The notes under the pieces: model-generated
Seen by the model: only the letters and a program-made list of their open reading frames with translations
Told to the model about the DNA's origin: nothing
The model's database searches: none
Origin: Pseudomonadota bacterium
GTDB lineage: Bacteria; Pseudomonadota; Alphaproteobacteria; Sphingomonadales; Sphingomonadaceae
Length of the DNA: 13,055 nt
Assembly: GCA_023390415.1 (NCBI GenBank)
Contig: JAEWCW010000039.1
Span: forward strand, 1-13,055
Reading direction: 5' to 3'
Part shown: positions 1 through 6,581 of the stretch, in pieces
How positions within the stretch are numbered: the first letter of the stretch is position 1
How the letters are laid out: each line of letters starts with the position of its first letter
Position numbers and translations under genes: made by a program

Positions 1-579
1 GCCCTGGTCCGCGAGGCGGGATTCGGGATCGTCGTCGCGCAGACGGACGAGGGGCTGCGGGCGGTGCACGTGCCGTTGCTGCTCGAAGGCGAAAGGCTGC
101 TGTTCCACGTCTCCAAGGGGAACCGGATCCACGCCGCGCTCGCCGGCGGCTGTGAGGCGCTGATCATCGTCAACGGCGCGCACGGCTATGTCAGCCCAGA
201 CGATTACGGCCTGCCCGACCGGGTGCCGACCTGGTCCTATGTCGCGGTCGAGATGAACGGCCGAGTCGCGCCGCTGGATGAGGCCGAACTGGTCCGCCTG
301 CTCGATTCGATGTCGGCCGAGAACGAGGCGCGGATGGAGCGGACACCCTGGACCAGGGCTGAGCTCGCGGATGGGCGGTTCGAGGGTCTCCTGAAGGCGA
401 TCGCCGGCTTCGCGATGGACGTGGCGGAGTGGCGCGGCACCGCGAAGATCGACCAGGACAAAGCCGACGAGGTCCGGTCGCGGATCGGCGCGGCGCTGTC
501 TGCGCGCGGCGAGGAGGGATTGGCCTCGCTCTATTCGCGCCCATATGGCGTGGGCACAGGATCGAAAGGCCCCGAATGA
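1..579 (+). CDS. PaiB-like FMN-binding protein, 5' end missing
   Basis: The frame is open from base 1, so the N-terminus lies outside the window; 192 residues are visible. The family is a small split-barrel flavin-binding fold, annotated as FMN-binding negative transcriptional regulator after Bacillus PaiB; the true role of most members is unknown. Visible hallmarks are the HVPLLLEG strand, a FHVSKGNR segment, the signature around NGAHGYVSPDDYGLPDRVPTW followed by SYVAVEMNG, and the C-terminal AGFAMDVAEWRGTAKIDQDK helix, which matches the family's conserved GF..V..W.GT.K..Q.K pattern. Probably only about 15-20 residues are lost. Its stop overlaps the next start by 4 bp (ATGA), so it is probably co-transcribed with the 78-aa membrane protein and the ATP12 gene. 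The family call is firm; a regulatory role is only inherited from the family name. Confidence 0.88.
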   Translation, partial: ALVREAGFGIVVAQTDEGLRAVHVPLLLEGERLLFHVSKGNRIHAALAGGCEALIIVNGAHGYVSPDDYGLPDRVPTWSYVAVEMNGRVAPLDEAELVRLLDSMSAENEARMERTPWTRAELADGRFEGLLKAIAGFAMDVAEWRGTAKIDQDKADEVRSRIGAALSARGEEGLASLYSRPYGVGTGSKGPE

Positions 580-812
580 CCCCAGCCGAACAAGAAAGGA
601 TGTGGCGCAACCGCTTCATCCTCCTCCAGCTGACTCGGATCGGCGGGACCTTGATCGTCCTGCTCGGCCTCTATCTCTGGTACGGCCCGCTCGTCCGGCC
701 CGGCGGATCGATGGCCCTGGGCCTCCCCGTCGCTTTGATCGGCCTGGTGATCAGCTTCTGGGGGCCCCGGCAGCTCGCGCGGCGCTGGCGGAGCACGCCG
801 CCGCAGCAATGA
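576..812 (+). CDS. Small two-helix membrane protein, unknown function
   Basis: This 78-aa protein has a short polar N-terminus (MTPAEQERMWRNRF), a first hydrophobic segment at about residues 15-38 (ILLQLTRIGGTLIVLLGLYLW), a short polar turn containing RPGG, a second hydrophobic segment at about 49-66 (LGLPVALIGLVISFWG), and a basic tail (RQLARRWR). It is most likely an inner-membrane protein with two spans and cytoplasmic ends. I do not recognise a named family. The start is set by the ATGA overlap with the upstream gene, and its own stop overlaps the ATP12 start in the same way. That arrangement and the GC-rich third codon positions support a real gene. The neighbouring ATP12 chaperone makes a link to assembly of a membrane complex conceivable, but nothing in the sequence shows it. 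Confidence 0.8.
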   Translation: MTPAEQERMWRNRFILLQLTRIGGTLIVLLGLYLWYGPLVRPGGSMALGLPVALIGLVISFWGPRQLARRWRSTPPQQ

Positions 813-1504
813 AGCGCTTTTACAAACAGGCCGAAATCCGCGCGGGCGCGTCCGGCCACGAGGTGCTGCTCGACGGGCGGTCAGTGAAGACCCCCGCGCG
901 CAATGCCCTCCTCCTCCCTACCGCCGCGCTCGCCGAAGTAGTGGCCGCGGAATGGAACGCGCAGGGCGAGACGATCGACCCGCGATCGATGAGGCTGACC
1001 GGCCTCGCCAATGCGGCGATCGACCGGGTCGCGCCCGATCCCGACGCTTTCGCTGCGGGGCTCGCCAGATATGGCGAAAGCGACCTCCTCTGCTACCGCG
1101 CCGACGGGCCGGCGGCCCTGGTCGAGCGGCAAAGCCAGAGCTGGGACCCGATCCTCGCCTGGGCGCGGCGGCGCTTCGACGTCGATTTCGAGGTCACGTC
1201 CGGGATTATCCATCGCGCACAGCCCCAGGCGACGATCGACCGGCTCGCCCACGCCGCGGCGAGCCTGAGCCCGTTCGAGCTCGCCGCCTTGTCGCCTTTG
1301 GTCACGCTTTCCGGCTCGTTAATCGTCGCCCTCGCGATCGCGGAGCAGGCGCTCGACGTCGAGTCCGCCTGGACCGCCGCGACGATCGACGAGGCCTGGC
1401 AGGCCGAGCAATGGGGCGAGGATGCGGAGGCCGCCGAGCGGATGGCGAACCGTCGCGCCGAGTTCGAGTCCGCCGAGCGCTTCCTCCGCCTACTGGGAGC
1501 CTAG
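809..1504 (+). CDS. ATP12-family F1-ATPase assembly chaperone
   Basis: The 231-aa protein matches the ATP12 family along its whole length. In mitochondria Atp12 binds the free alpha subunit of F1 and prevents its aggregation before alpha/beta assembly; alphaproteobacterial members are assumed to act alike in the cytoplasm. Recognisable blocks are RFYKQAEI at residues 3-10, VLLDGRSVKTPARNALLLP at 19-37, AAEWNAQGETIDP followed by LANAAIDR (about 46-73), YGESDLLCYRADGPAALVERQ (88-108), WDPILAWA (112-119), and the C-terminal AW.AA.IDE.WQ.EQWG block (188-203). The ATG overlaps the previous stop by 4 bp, and an upstream extension would run through the membrane-protein gene. The TAG stop lies in a CTAG shared with the convergent acylphosphatase stop. 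The subunit partner is inferred from the family; no ATP synthase genes are in the window. Confidence 0.93.
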   Translation: MKRFYKQAEIRAGASGHEVLLDGRSVKTPARNALLLPTAALAEVVAAEWNAQGETIDPRSMRLTGLANAAIDRVAPDPDAFAAGLARYGESDLLCYRADGPAALVERQSQSWDPILAWARRRFDVDFEVTSGIIHRAQPQATIDRLAHAAASLSPFELAALSPLVTLSGSLIVALAIAEQALDVESAWTAATIDEAWQAEQWGEDAEAAERMANRRAEFESAERFLRLLGA

Positions 1505-1776
1505 GCGGACGGGCGCTTCTCGAAGCGATTGAGGGCCTCCGGCGCGGCGTCGGTGACCTCGACCGCCTCGACGAGCGCCGCGGGCGGGCCGCGGCGGCAG
1601 CGCTGGATGAGCTCGGCGACGTCCGCATCCGGTCCGTCCGCGAAGATCTCGACCTCGCCGCTTCGAAGATTGCGCACCCAGCCGGTCAGGCCGAGCGCGC
1701 GCGCCTGCTCGATCGTCCAGTTGCGATAGAAGACGCCCTGGACCCGGCCGCGGACGATCAGGCGCTTCGCCGTCAT
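1501..1776 (-). CDS. acyP: Acylphosphatase
   Basis: This 91-aa protein has the classic acylphosphatase fold signature. GRVQGVFYR (residues 10-18) carries the phosphate-binding loop and catalytic Arg18, and GWVRN (32-36) carries catalytic Asn36, which positions the attacking water. The enzyme hydrolyses the carboxyl-phosphate bond of acyl phosphates such as acetyl phosphate or carbamoyl phosphate in the cytosol; its cellular role in bacteria is unclear. Length is normal for the family. The ATG overlaps the stop of the CHMI-like gene by 4 bp, so it is probably translated as the last gene of the dnaJ-yihY-fabI-CHMI run. The gene ends against the ATP12 gene with both stops inside one CTAG, leaving no room for a separate terminator. 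Confidence 0.95.
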   Translation of the reverse strand: MTAKRLIVRGRVQGVFYRNWTIEQARALGLTGWVRNLRSGEVEIFADGPDADVAELIQRCRRGPPAALVEAVEVTDAAPEALNRFEKRPSA

Positions 1777-2138
1777 CCGCTTCTCAGCACCTTCTTGTGA
1801 TAATTGGCGCGGTCGAGCTCGCGCACCTCGACCGTGACCTGGATCTGGAGCTTATGATCGCCGATGGCGGCGATCGCGGCGCCGAGCACCGCCTCGCCGA
1901 GCGCAGTCTTCTGCGCGTCGGTCCGCCCGGAGAGGATTCGGAGATCGACATGGACCATCGCCTGCTCGGGCGCGCCGTCGCCGATCAGACAGTCGTCAAG
2001 CTGGACCAGCCGCGTCTTGCAATTGCCGAGATCGGTATCGACCGTCGCGGCAATCAGCCGGTGGACCTCCTGGGCCAAGGCGCGGGCGTCGAAGGCGCCC
2101 GTGAGATTGGCGCTATATTCGATCGCGATCTGCGGCAC
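1773..2138 (-). CDS. 5-carboxymethyl-2-hydroxymuconate isomerase-like protein
   Basis: This 121-aa protein begins (V/M)PQIAIEYSANL, the N-terminus of the CHMI family within the tautomerase superfamily. There, Pro is exposed after Met removal and acts as the catalytic base; Pro2 is present here. Further family features are the NCKTR segment and VHVDLRILSGRTDAQK near residues 82-97. In known pathways CHMI isomerises a homoprotocatechuate ring-cleavage product, but no other gene of that pathway is in the window, so the substrate here is unknown. The start is GTG, with only 1 bp between it and the fabI stop and no strong ribosome binding site, suggesting translational coupling. The stop overlaps the acylphosphatase start (ATGA). 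The family call is firm; the reaction is not. Confidence 0.85.
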   Translation of the reverse strand: MPQIAIEYSANLTGAFDARALAQEVHRLIAATVDTDLGNCKTRLVQLDDCLIGDGAPEQAMVHVDLRILSGRTDAQKTALGEAVLGAAIAAIGDHKLQIQVTVEVRELDRANYHKKVLRSG

Positions 2139-2139
2139 G

Positions 2140-2943
2140 TCAGACCGTCGCGATGTCGGGCGCGTCCTCGGCCTTCATTCCGACGACATTATAGCCGGCA
2201 TCGACATGGTGGATCTCGCCGGTCACGCCCGATGCGAGATCGGAGAGCAGATAGAGCGCCGCGCCGCCGACATCCTCGATCGTGACGTTGCGCCGGAGTG
2301 GGGCATTATATTCGTTCCACTTCATGATGTAGCGGAAGTCCCCGATGCCGGAGGCGGCAAGAGTCTTGATCGGCCCGGCCGAGATGGCGTTGACCCTCAG
2401 GCCCTCCGGGCCGAGGTCCGCCGCGAGATATTTGACGCTGGTCTCGAGCGCGGCCTTGGCGACGCCCATCACGTTGTAGTGCGGGATCACCTTCTCGGCG
2501 CCGTAATAAGAGAGGGTGAGCAAAGAGCCGCCGGGCCTCATCATCGCCCGTGCCCGCCGCGCCACTGCGACGAAGCTATAGGCGGAGATGTTCATCGTCA
2601 GCAGGAAGTTTTCGAGGCTGGTGTCGACGAACTTGCCGCGAAGCTCGTTCTTGTCAGAGAAGCCGATCGCGTGGACGACGAAGTCCAGCGAGTCCCAGCG
2701 CGCCTTCAATTCGTCGAAGGCACGGTCCAGCGCCGCCATGTCGGAGACGTCGCAATCGAACAGGAAATCCGAGCCGAGCTCTTCCGCGAGCGGGCGCACG
2801 CGCTTCTCAAGCGCCTCGCCCTGATAGGAAAATGCAAGCTCGGCGCCCTGATCGGCGAGGGCGCGCGAGATTCCCCAGGCCAGCGAACGATCGTTCGCAA
2901 GCCCCATGATCAGCCCCCTTTTGCCCTTCATCAGCCCCGTCAT
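2140..2943 (-). CDS. fabI: Enoyl-[acyl-carrier-protein] reductase FabI
   Basis: The 267-aa short-chain dehydrogenase catalyses the last reduction of each fatty acid elongation cycle, trans-2-enoyl-ACP to acyl-ACP, using NAD(P)H in the cytosol. It has the FabI-type divergent nucleotide-binding motif GLANDRSLAWGI (residues 14-25), CDVSD at 64-68, VHAIGFSDK at 90-98, and the catalytic region SYYGAEKVIPHYNVMGVAKA (145-164) with Tyr146, Tyr156 and Lys163 spaced as in E. coli FabI. VNAISAGPIKTLAASGI and the TIEDVG and VDAGYN blocks complete the match. Length is typical. The ATG overlaps the YihY stop by 4 bp; a second Met at residue 5 is a possible alternative start. Its place in an operon with a J-protein and a BrkB-like membrane protein is noteworthy. 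As a FabI-type reductase it would be the expected triclosan-class target. Confidence 0.96.
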   Translation of the reverse strand: MTGLMKGKRGLIMGLANDRSLAWGISRALADQGAELAFSYQGEALEKRVRPLAEELGSDFLFDCDVSDMAALDRAFDELKARWDSLDFVVHAIGFSDKNELRGKFVDTSLENFLLTMNISAYSFVAVARRARAMMRPGGSLLTLSYYGAEKVIPHYNVMGVAKAALETSVKYLAADLGPEGLRVNAISAGPIKTLAASGIGDFRYIMKWNEYNAPLRRNVTIEDVGGAALYLLSDLASGVTGEIHHVDAGYNVVGMKAEDAPDIATV

Positions 2944-3986
2944 TTGACCTCCTGTTTGGCCTCTTCGGCCTGTTCCGGATGCTCCGCGCGCTCGGCCGCT
3001 TCCTCCTCGGCCCGTTCGACGACCTTCTCGGCCACCGCTTCCTTGACCGCGGCGACGACTTCGGTCGGCGTCGGATCGGGGGTCTCGGCAAGCGCCGCGT
3101 TGAGCTCAGCGCCGATTACCAGACCGAGGCCGATGATGAAGAAGAAAAACAACGCAAGGACGATGCCGGCGAGGCTGCCGTAGGTGAGGTCGTAGCTGCC
3201 GAGGCTGGAGAGGACGACCGGGAGCAAGGCCGTCGTCGCCACCCACCACGCGGTGACGAAGGCGGCGCCCGGCCATTTCGGGCAGGCCGAGATCCGGTAG
3301 CGCGGTGGCGTCAGCGCGTAGAAGAGGATGTAGAGGGCGCCGAACAGCACCAAGGCGGGCACGATGCGCAGCAATGTGAACAGGCCCACCACGTCGTCGG
3401 CGCCCGGGATATTGGCGATGATCAGCTGCTGGAGGCCGGAAAGAAGGATCGAGGCGCTGAACGCGATCATCGCCAGCAGCACCGATCCGATGATCAGGCC
3501 GACCGAACCCAGCCGATATTCCCAAAAGGGGCGGCTGTAGGTCACGCCATAAGCGCGGCGGATGATGTCCCGGATCGTCTCGATGAAGCTTCCGGTGGTC
3601 CACAGGCCGACAAGGGCGCCGAGCCAGAGCAGTCCGCCGGAGCGTGCCTGGAGGACGTCGGCGATCGGCTGCTTCAGCACCTCACGGACGTTCTTCGGCA
3701 TCGTATCGAGCATGCCGTAGACCGCTGCCAGCCCCTCCTCGGTCTGGCCGAAGATCCGCGCCACCGCAGCCGCGACGATCACGAACGGAAAGAGCGAGAG
3801 CAGCGCCAGATAGGCGAGATTCCCGGCGTGGATGAAGCCGTCATTGTAGACGCCGATCGCGACTCGCTTGAGGATCTCATAGGCGCGCGTGCCCTTGCGC
3901 GGGCGGATCTGCCCGAGCTTCGCCTTCGCCTTTGCGAGCCGTTTGCGCCTTGCCTCTGGCGACTGGGGCGAGATGTTCGGCTGCAC
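2940..3986 (-). CDS. YihY/BrkB-family inner-membrane protein
   Basis: The 348-aa protein has a basic, Lys/Arg-rich N-terminus (residues 11-33) followed by a YihY/BrkB membrane domain of about six helices. Family signatures are NLAYLALLSLFPFVI (56-70), GLWTTGSFIETI (127-138), the ALTPPRYRI loop (224-232) and YGSLAGIVLALFFFF with GAELNAAL near 269-299. The function of the family is not established; early names (virulence factor BrkB, ribonuclease BN) are not reliable. After residue 300 comes a charged Glu/Ala/Lys tail, probably a cytoplasmic helix or coiled coil. The start is GTG, 6 bp after the dnaJ stop, and its stop overlaps the fabI ATG. No independent promoter or strong ribosome binding site is visible, so it probably depends on dnaJ translation. 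Confidence 0.9.
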   Translation of the reverse strand: MQPNISPQSPEARRKRLAKAKAKLGQIRPRKGTRAYEILKRVAIGVYNDGFIHAGNLAYLALLSLFPFVIVAAAVARIFGQTEEGLAAVYGMLDTMPKNVREVLKQPIADVLQARSGGLLWLGALVGLWTTGSFIETIRDIIRRAYGVTYSRPFWEYRLGSVGLIIGSVLLAMIAFSASILLSGLQQLIIANIPGADDVVGLFTLLRIVPALVLFGALYILFYALTPPRYRISACPKWPGAAFVTAWWVATTALLPVVLSSLGSYDLTYGSLAGIVLALFFFFIIGLGLVIGAELNAALAETPDPTPTEVVAAVKEAVAEKVVERAEEEAAERAEHPEQAEEAKQEVK

Positions 3987-3988
3987 GA

Positions 3989-4000
3989 GCGTCTAGACGC
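3989..4000. repeat. 12-bp perfect palindrome over the dnaJ stop
   Basis: The sequence gcgtctagacgc equals its own reverse complement. It contains the TAG stop of the DnaJ gene and ends 3 bp before the GTG of the YihY gene. In RNA it could form only a tiny hairpin. It could affect coupling between the two genes or be chance. Confidence 0.5.
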
Positions 4001-4958
4001 CCAAGCCCGCCCTCGGGTTCAGCCGGCCCTTTCGGCTCCACCCCTCCACGAAGCGCTTGAGATCGGGATCGTCGCCAGGAACGTCCACCATCAGCGTCAC
4101 CAGCTGGTCGCCGCGCTTGCCGTCGCGTGCGGTGAAGCCCTTGCCCTTAAGGCGGAGGACCTTGCCGGAGGTGGAGCCCGCCGGGATCGACATCATCACC
4201 GGCCCGTCGACGGTCGGCACCTTCACCTTGGCGCCGAGCACCGCCTCGTCGAGCGCGATCGGCAGGTCGAGCCGGATATTGTCGCCCTCGCGCCGGAAAT
4301 AAGGATGGGGCTTGATGTGGATGGTGACGATCGCGTCGCCGTTGCCGCCCGGGCCCTGCTGGCCCTGGCCCGCGAGGCGGATCTTGGTGCCGTCCTCGAC
4401 ACCCTTGGGAAGCTTGATCGCGATCGTCTTGCCGCCGGCCAGCGTCACCCGCTGGTCGCGCAGCGTCGCGGCATCCTCGAACGGCACCTCGAGCCGGTAG
4501 GCGACGTCCGCGCCCTTCTGGGGCGGCGCCTGGCGGCGTCCGAAGCCGCCGAAGCCGCCGCCGTTGCGCCGTCCGCCGAACAGCCCTTCGAACAGGTCGG
4601 AAATGTCGGCGGTCTCGCTGCCGAACTCGAACTCGGAGCCGTCGACGGTGCGGCGGAATCCGCCGGGCCCGCCGCCGCCGAAGCCGCCACCGCCGGCGCC
4701 CGGACCGCCGCCGCCGAAGCCGAACGGCGCGCGCGGATTTCCCTGCTCGTCGATCTCGCCGCGGTCGTAGCGGGCGCGTTTGTCCTTGTCGGTGAGGATG
4801 TCGTACGCTTGAGTCACCTTGGAGAAGCGCTCGGCAGCGGCCGGATTGTCCTTGTTCCGGTCCGGGTGCAGCTCCTTGGCGAGCTTGCGATAGGCTTTCT
4901 TGATGTCGGCTTCACCGGCGCCGCGAGAAACCCCGAGCTGTTCGTAGAGATCGGCCAT
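3993..4958 (-). CDS. DnaJ C-terminal-domain J-protein without zinc finger (CbpA-like)
   Basis: The 321-aa protein begins with a J domain (residues 1 to about 65) containing the essential HPD tripeptide at 31-33, which stimulates DnaK ATPase. Next is a long Gly/Phe-rich linker (about 78-140, runs such as GGGGPGAGGGGFGGGG), then the substrate-binding double beta-barrel starting near ADVAYRLEVPFEDAATL, with GGKTIAIKLPKGVEDGTKIRL and HPYFRREGDNIRLDLPIALDEAVLG blocks. No CxxCxGxG repeats are present, so it is a type-II J-protein like CbpA/DjlA-class co-chaperones rather than DnaJ proper. The chosen ATG puts the J domain at residue 2; an in-frame ATG 14 codons upstream would add a non-conserved extension. 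It heads the dnaJ-yihY-fabI-CHMI-acyP run and diverges from pdxH. The linker is encoded by a low-complexity GGC/GGC-type stretch at about 4535-4735. Confidence 0.92.
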   Translation of the reverse strand: MADLYEQLGVSRGAGEADIKKAYRKLAKELHPDRNKDNPAAAERFSKVTQAYDILTDKDKRARYDRGEIDEQGNPRAPFGFGGGGPGAGGGGFGGGGPGGFRRTVDGSEFEFGSETADISDLFEGLFGGRRNGGGFGGFGRRQAPPQKGADVAYRLEVPFEDAATLRDQRVTLAGGKTIAIKLPKGVEDGTKIRLAGQGQQGPGGNGDAIVTIHIKPHPYFRREGDNIRLDLPIALDEAVLGAKVKVPTVDGPVMMSIPAGSTSGKVLRLKGKGFTARDGKRGDQLVTLMVDVPGDDPDLKRFVEGWSRKGRLNPRAGLGV

Positions 4959-5085
4959 GAGCCCGTCGTTCTCCAGTCGAGCCGAAAAGTCCACCATTCC
5001 TATGGCGGGCCCGCGAGATGGGTCGGCGCGGGACAGGGCGCAAGTGCGCTTGTGCGGGCGCGCCGCGGCGGGCAAGAACCCGAGC
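4959..5085. promoter_or_regulatory. Divergent dnaJ-pdxH intergenic region
   Basis: These 127 bp separate two outward-facing gene runs and must hold the promoter for at least one of them. I see no convincing -35/-10 pair on either strand. An imperfect inverted repeat lies at about 5039-5056 (gcgcaag, then cttgtgc), but without a known operator match. An open frame continues upstream of the pdxH ATG through this region but shows no family similarity. Confidence 0.35.
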
Positions 5086-5664
5086 ATGACCGATCCGCAT
5101 GCCCTGTTCGACGCGTGGCTGGCCGAAGCCGAGCTCTCCGAGCCGAACGACGCCAACGCGATGGCGCTCGCCACCGCCGATTCCGACGGTCGCCCTTCGG
5201 TCCGCATGGTGCTGATGAAGGGCCACGATGCGCGCGGCTTCGCTTTCTATACCAATGCCGGCAGCCGGAAAGGAGAGGAGATCGCAGCCAATCCCCGCGC
5301 CGCAATCGTCTTCCACTGGAAGAGCCTGAGGCGCCAGGTGCGGGTCGAAGGCCGGATCGAGGCGACGAGCGACGCCGAAACCGACCTCTATTTCGCCACC
5401 CGCTCCCGCGATGCGCGCCTTGGCGCCTGGGCGTCCGACCAGTCGCGGCCGCTCGAGAGCCGCGCTCATTTCGAAGCGCGTTACGAGAGGGTCGTTGCCG
5501 AGCATGAAGGCAAGGACGTCGGCCGTCCGCCCTATTGGCGCGGTTATCGCATCGTCCCAGACAGGATCGAGTTCTGGACCGACCGCCCGCACAGGCTCCA
5601 CGAGCGCCGCCTGTTCACCCTCGGCGAGGACGGCGGCTGGAGCGAGGGGCTGCTCTACCCGTGA
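5086..5664 (+). CDS. pdxH: Pyridoxine/pyridoxamine 5'-phosphate oxidase
   Basis: The 192-aa flavoprotein oxidises pyridoxine 5'-phosphate or pyridoxamine 5'-phosphate to pyridoxal 5'-phosphate with FMN and O2, the salvage and last step of vitamin B6 synthesis, in the cytosol. Signatures are RPSVRMVLMKG (36-46), FAFYTNAGSRKGEEI (52-66, FMN phosphate binding), AAIVFHWKSLRRQVRVEGRI (72-91), and the C-terminal RPPYWRGYRIVPDRIEFW and RLHERRLF (147-177), which shape the substrate site. The ATG at 5086 matches the family N-terminus; an in-frame ATG at 4957 would add 43 residues of non-conserved sequence overlapping the dnaJ promoter region. It is the first gene of a four-gene run and its stop overlaps the GTG of the CDF gene. 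Confidence 0.95.
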   Translation: MTDPHALFDAWLAEAELSEPNDANAMALATADSDGRPSVRMVLMKGHDARGFAFYTNAGSRKGEEIAANPRAAIVFHWKSLRRQVRVEGRIEATSDAETDLYFATRSRDARLGAWASDQSRPLESRAHFEARYERVVAEHEGKDVGRPPYWRGYRIVPDRIEFWTDRPHRLHERRLFTLGEDGGWSEGLLYP

Positions 5665-6581
5665 GCGCGGGCCTCACCACCCGCGCAGCGCTCGCCAGCG
5701 TCGCCACGGCGGCCTTCCTGCTCGGCCTCAAGGGCGTCGCCGCCTGGATGACCGGCTCGGTGGCGATGCTCGGCTCGCTCGCCGACACCGCGCTCGACAT
5801 GGTCGCCTCCCTGGTCACCCTGTTCGGGGTCCGGGTCGCCGCCCAGCCCGCGGACCATGATCACCGCTTCGGCCATGGCAAGGCCGAGGCTCTTGCCGCC
5901 CTGGTCCAGGTCGGGCTGATCACCTTCTCGGCGGCGATGATCCTGGTCCAGGCGGTGCGCCGGCTGCTCGGCGGCGAGGTGACCGGTGAGGCCGAGCTAG
6001 GGATCGTCGTGTCGCTGATCGCGATCGCCACCACCTTCGGCCTGCTCGCCTATCAGCGCCACGTCATCCGCAAGACCGGATCGGTCGCGATCGAGGCCGA
6101 TCATGTCCATTATCAAAGCGATCTGCTTCTGAACCTGTCGGTGATCGCTGCCCTGGTGCTGGACCAGTTCCTCGGTCTTGCCGGCGCCGACCCATTGTTC
6201 GGAATCGCCATCGCCTTGTGGCTGGCGTGGGGCGCCTACCGCGCCTCGTCGCGCGCGATCGACCAGCTGATGGACAAGGAATGGCCGGAGGAGAAGCGTC
6301 GCCGGCTGCTCGAGGTCGCAGCCCGCCACCCGGAGCTTCGCGGCCTCCACGACCTCCGCACCCGGACCAGCGGCGCCAATGATTTCGTCCAGTTCCACAT
6401 CTGGGTCGACGGCGCGCTGAGCGTCGCGGCCGCGCACGACATCGTCGAGCGGATGGAGCGCAAGATCGAGGAGGCGTTTCCGGGCTGCGAGGTGCTGATC
6501 CATCTCGATCCGGAGGGCCAGGTCGATCGGCCCGGCGATCCCCTTCGCGAGACCGATCTCATTCCGGGGACCCAGAAATGA
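5661..6581 (+). CDS. Cation diffusion facilitator (FieF/YiiP-type) metal exporter
   Basis: The 306-aa inner-membrane antiporter belongs to the CDF family, which exports Zn2+, Fe2+, Cd2+ or related ions against protons. The transport site of FieF/YiiP is conserved: Asp42 and Asp46 in LADTALDMVASL, and His150 and Asp154 in ADHVHYQSDLLLN, a DDHD set. The family loop QPADHDHRFGHGKAEALAAL (62-81) follows helix 2. After six helices (to about residue 196) comes a cytoplasmic metallochaperone-like domain with HDIVERMERKIEEAFPGCEVLIHLDP (259-284). The start is a GTG overlapping the pdxH stop (GTGA); upstream in-frame sequence lies inside pdxH. Its stop overlaps the PhzF start. The metal cannot be fixed from sequence; the DDHD set is compatible with zinc, iron and cadmium. 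No metal-responsive operator was seen. Confidence 0.93.
   Translation: MSAGLTTRAALASVATAAFLLGLKGVAAWMTGSVAMLGSLADTALDMVASLVTLFGVRVAAQPADHDHRFGHGKAEALAALVQVGLITFSAAMILVQAVRRLLGGEVTGEAELGIVVSLIAIATTFGLLAYQRHVIRKTGSVAIEADHVHYQSDLLLNLSVIAALVLDQFLGLAGADPLFGIAIALWLAWGAYRASSRAIDQLMDKEWPEEKRRRLLEVAARHPELRGLHDLRTRTSGANDFVQFHIWVDGALSVAAAHDIVERMERKIEEAFPGCEVLIHLDPEGQVDRPGDPLRETDLIPGTQK

Noticed and set aside
1864..3183. Open frame of 439 codons antisense to the CHMI-like and fabI genes
   Set aside because: It is a shadow of the fabI frame; it has no recognisable motif, and the minus-strand proteins are unambiguous.
4535..4735. GC-rich low-complexity repeats that look like a minisatellite
   Set aside because: They encode the Gly/Phe-rich linker normal for J-proteins, so protein composition explains them.
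2979..5507. Open frame of 842 codons on the plus strand, antisense to the YihY and DnaJ genes
   Set aside because: Composition is Arg/Asp/Ala/Gly-rich without any domain, and both opposite-strand genes match known families end to end. In GC-rich DNA such shadow frames are expected.
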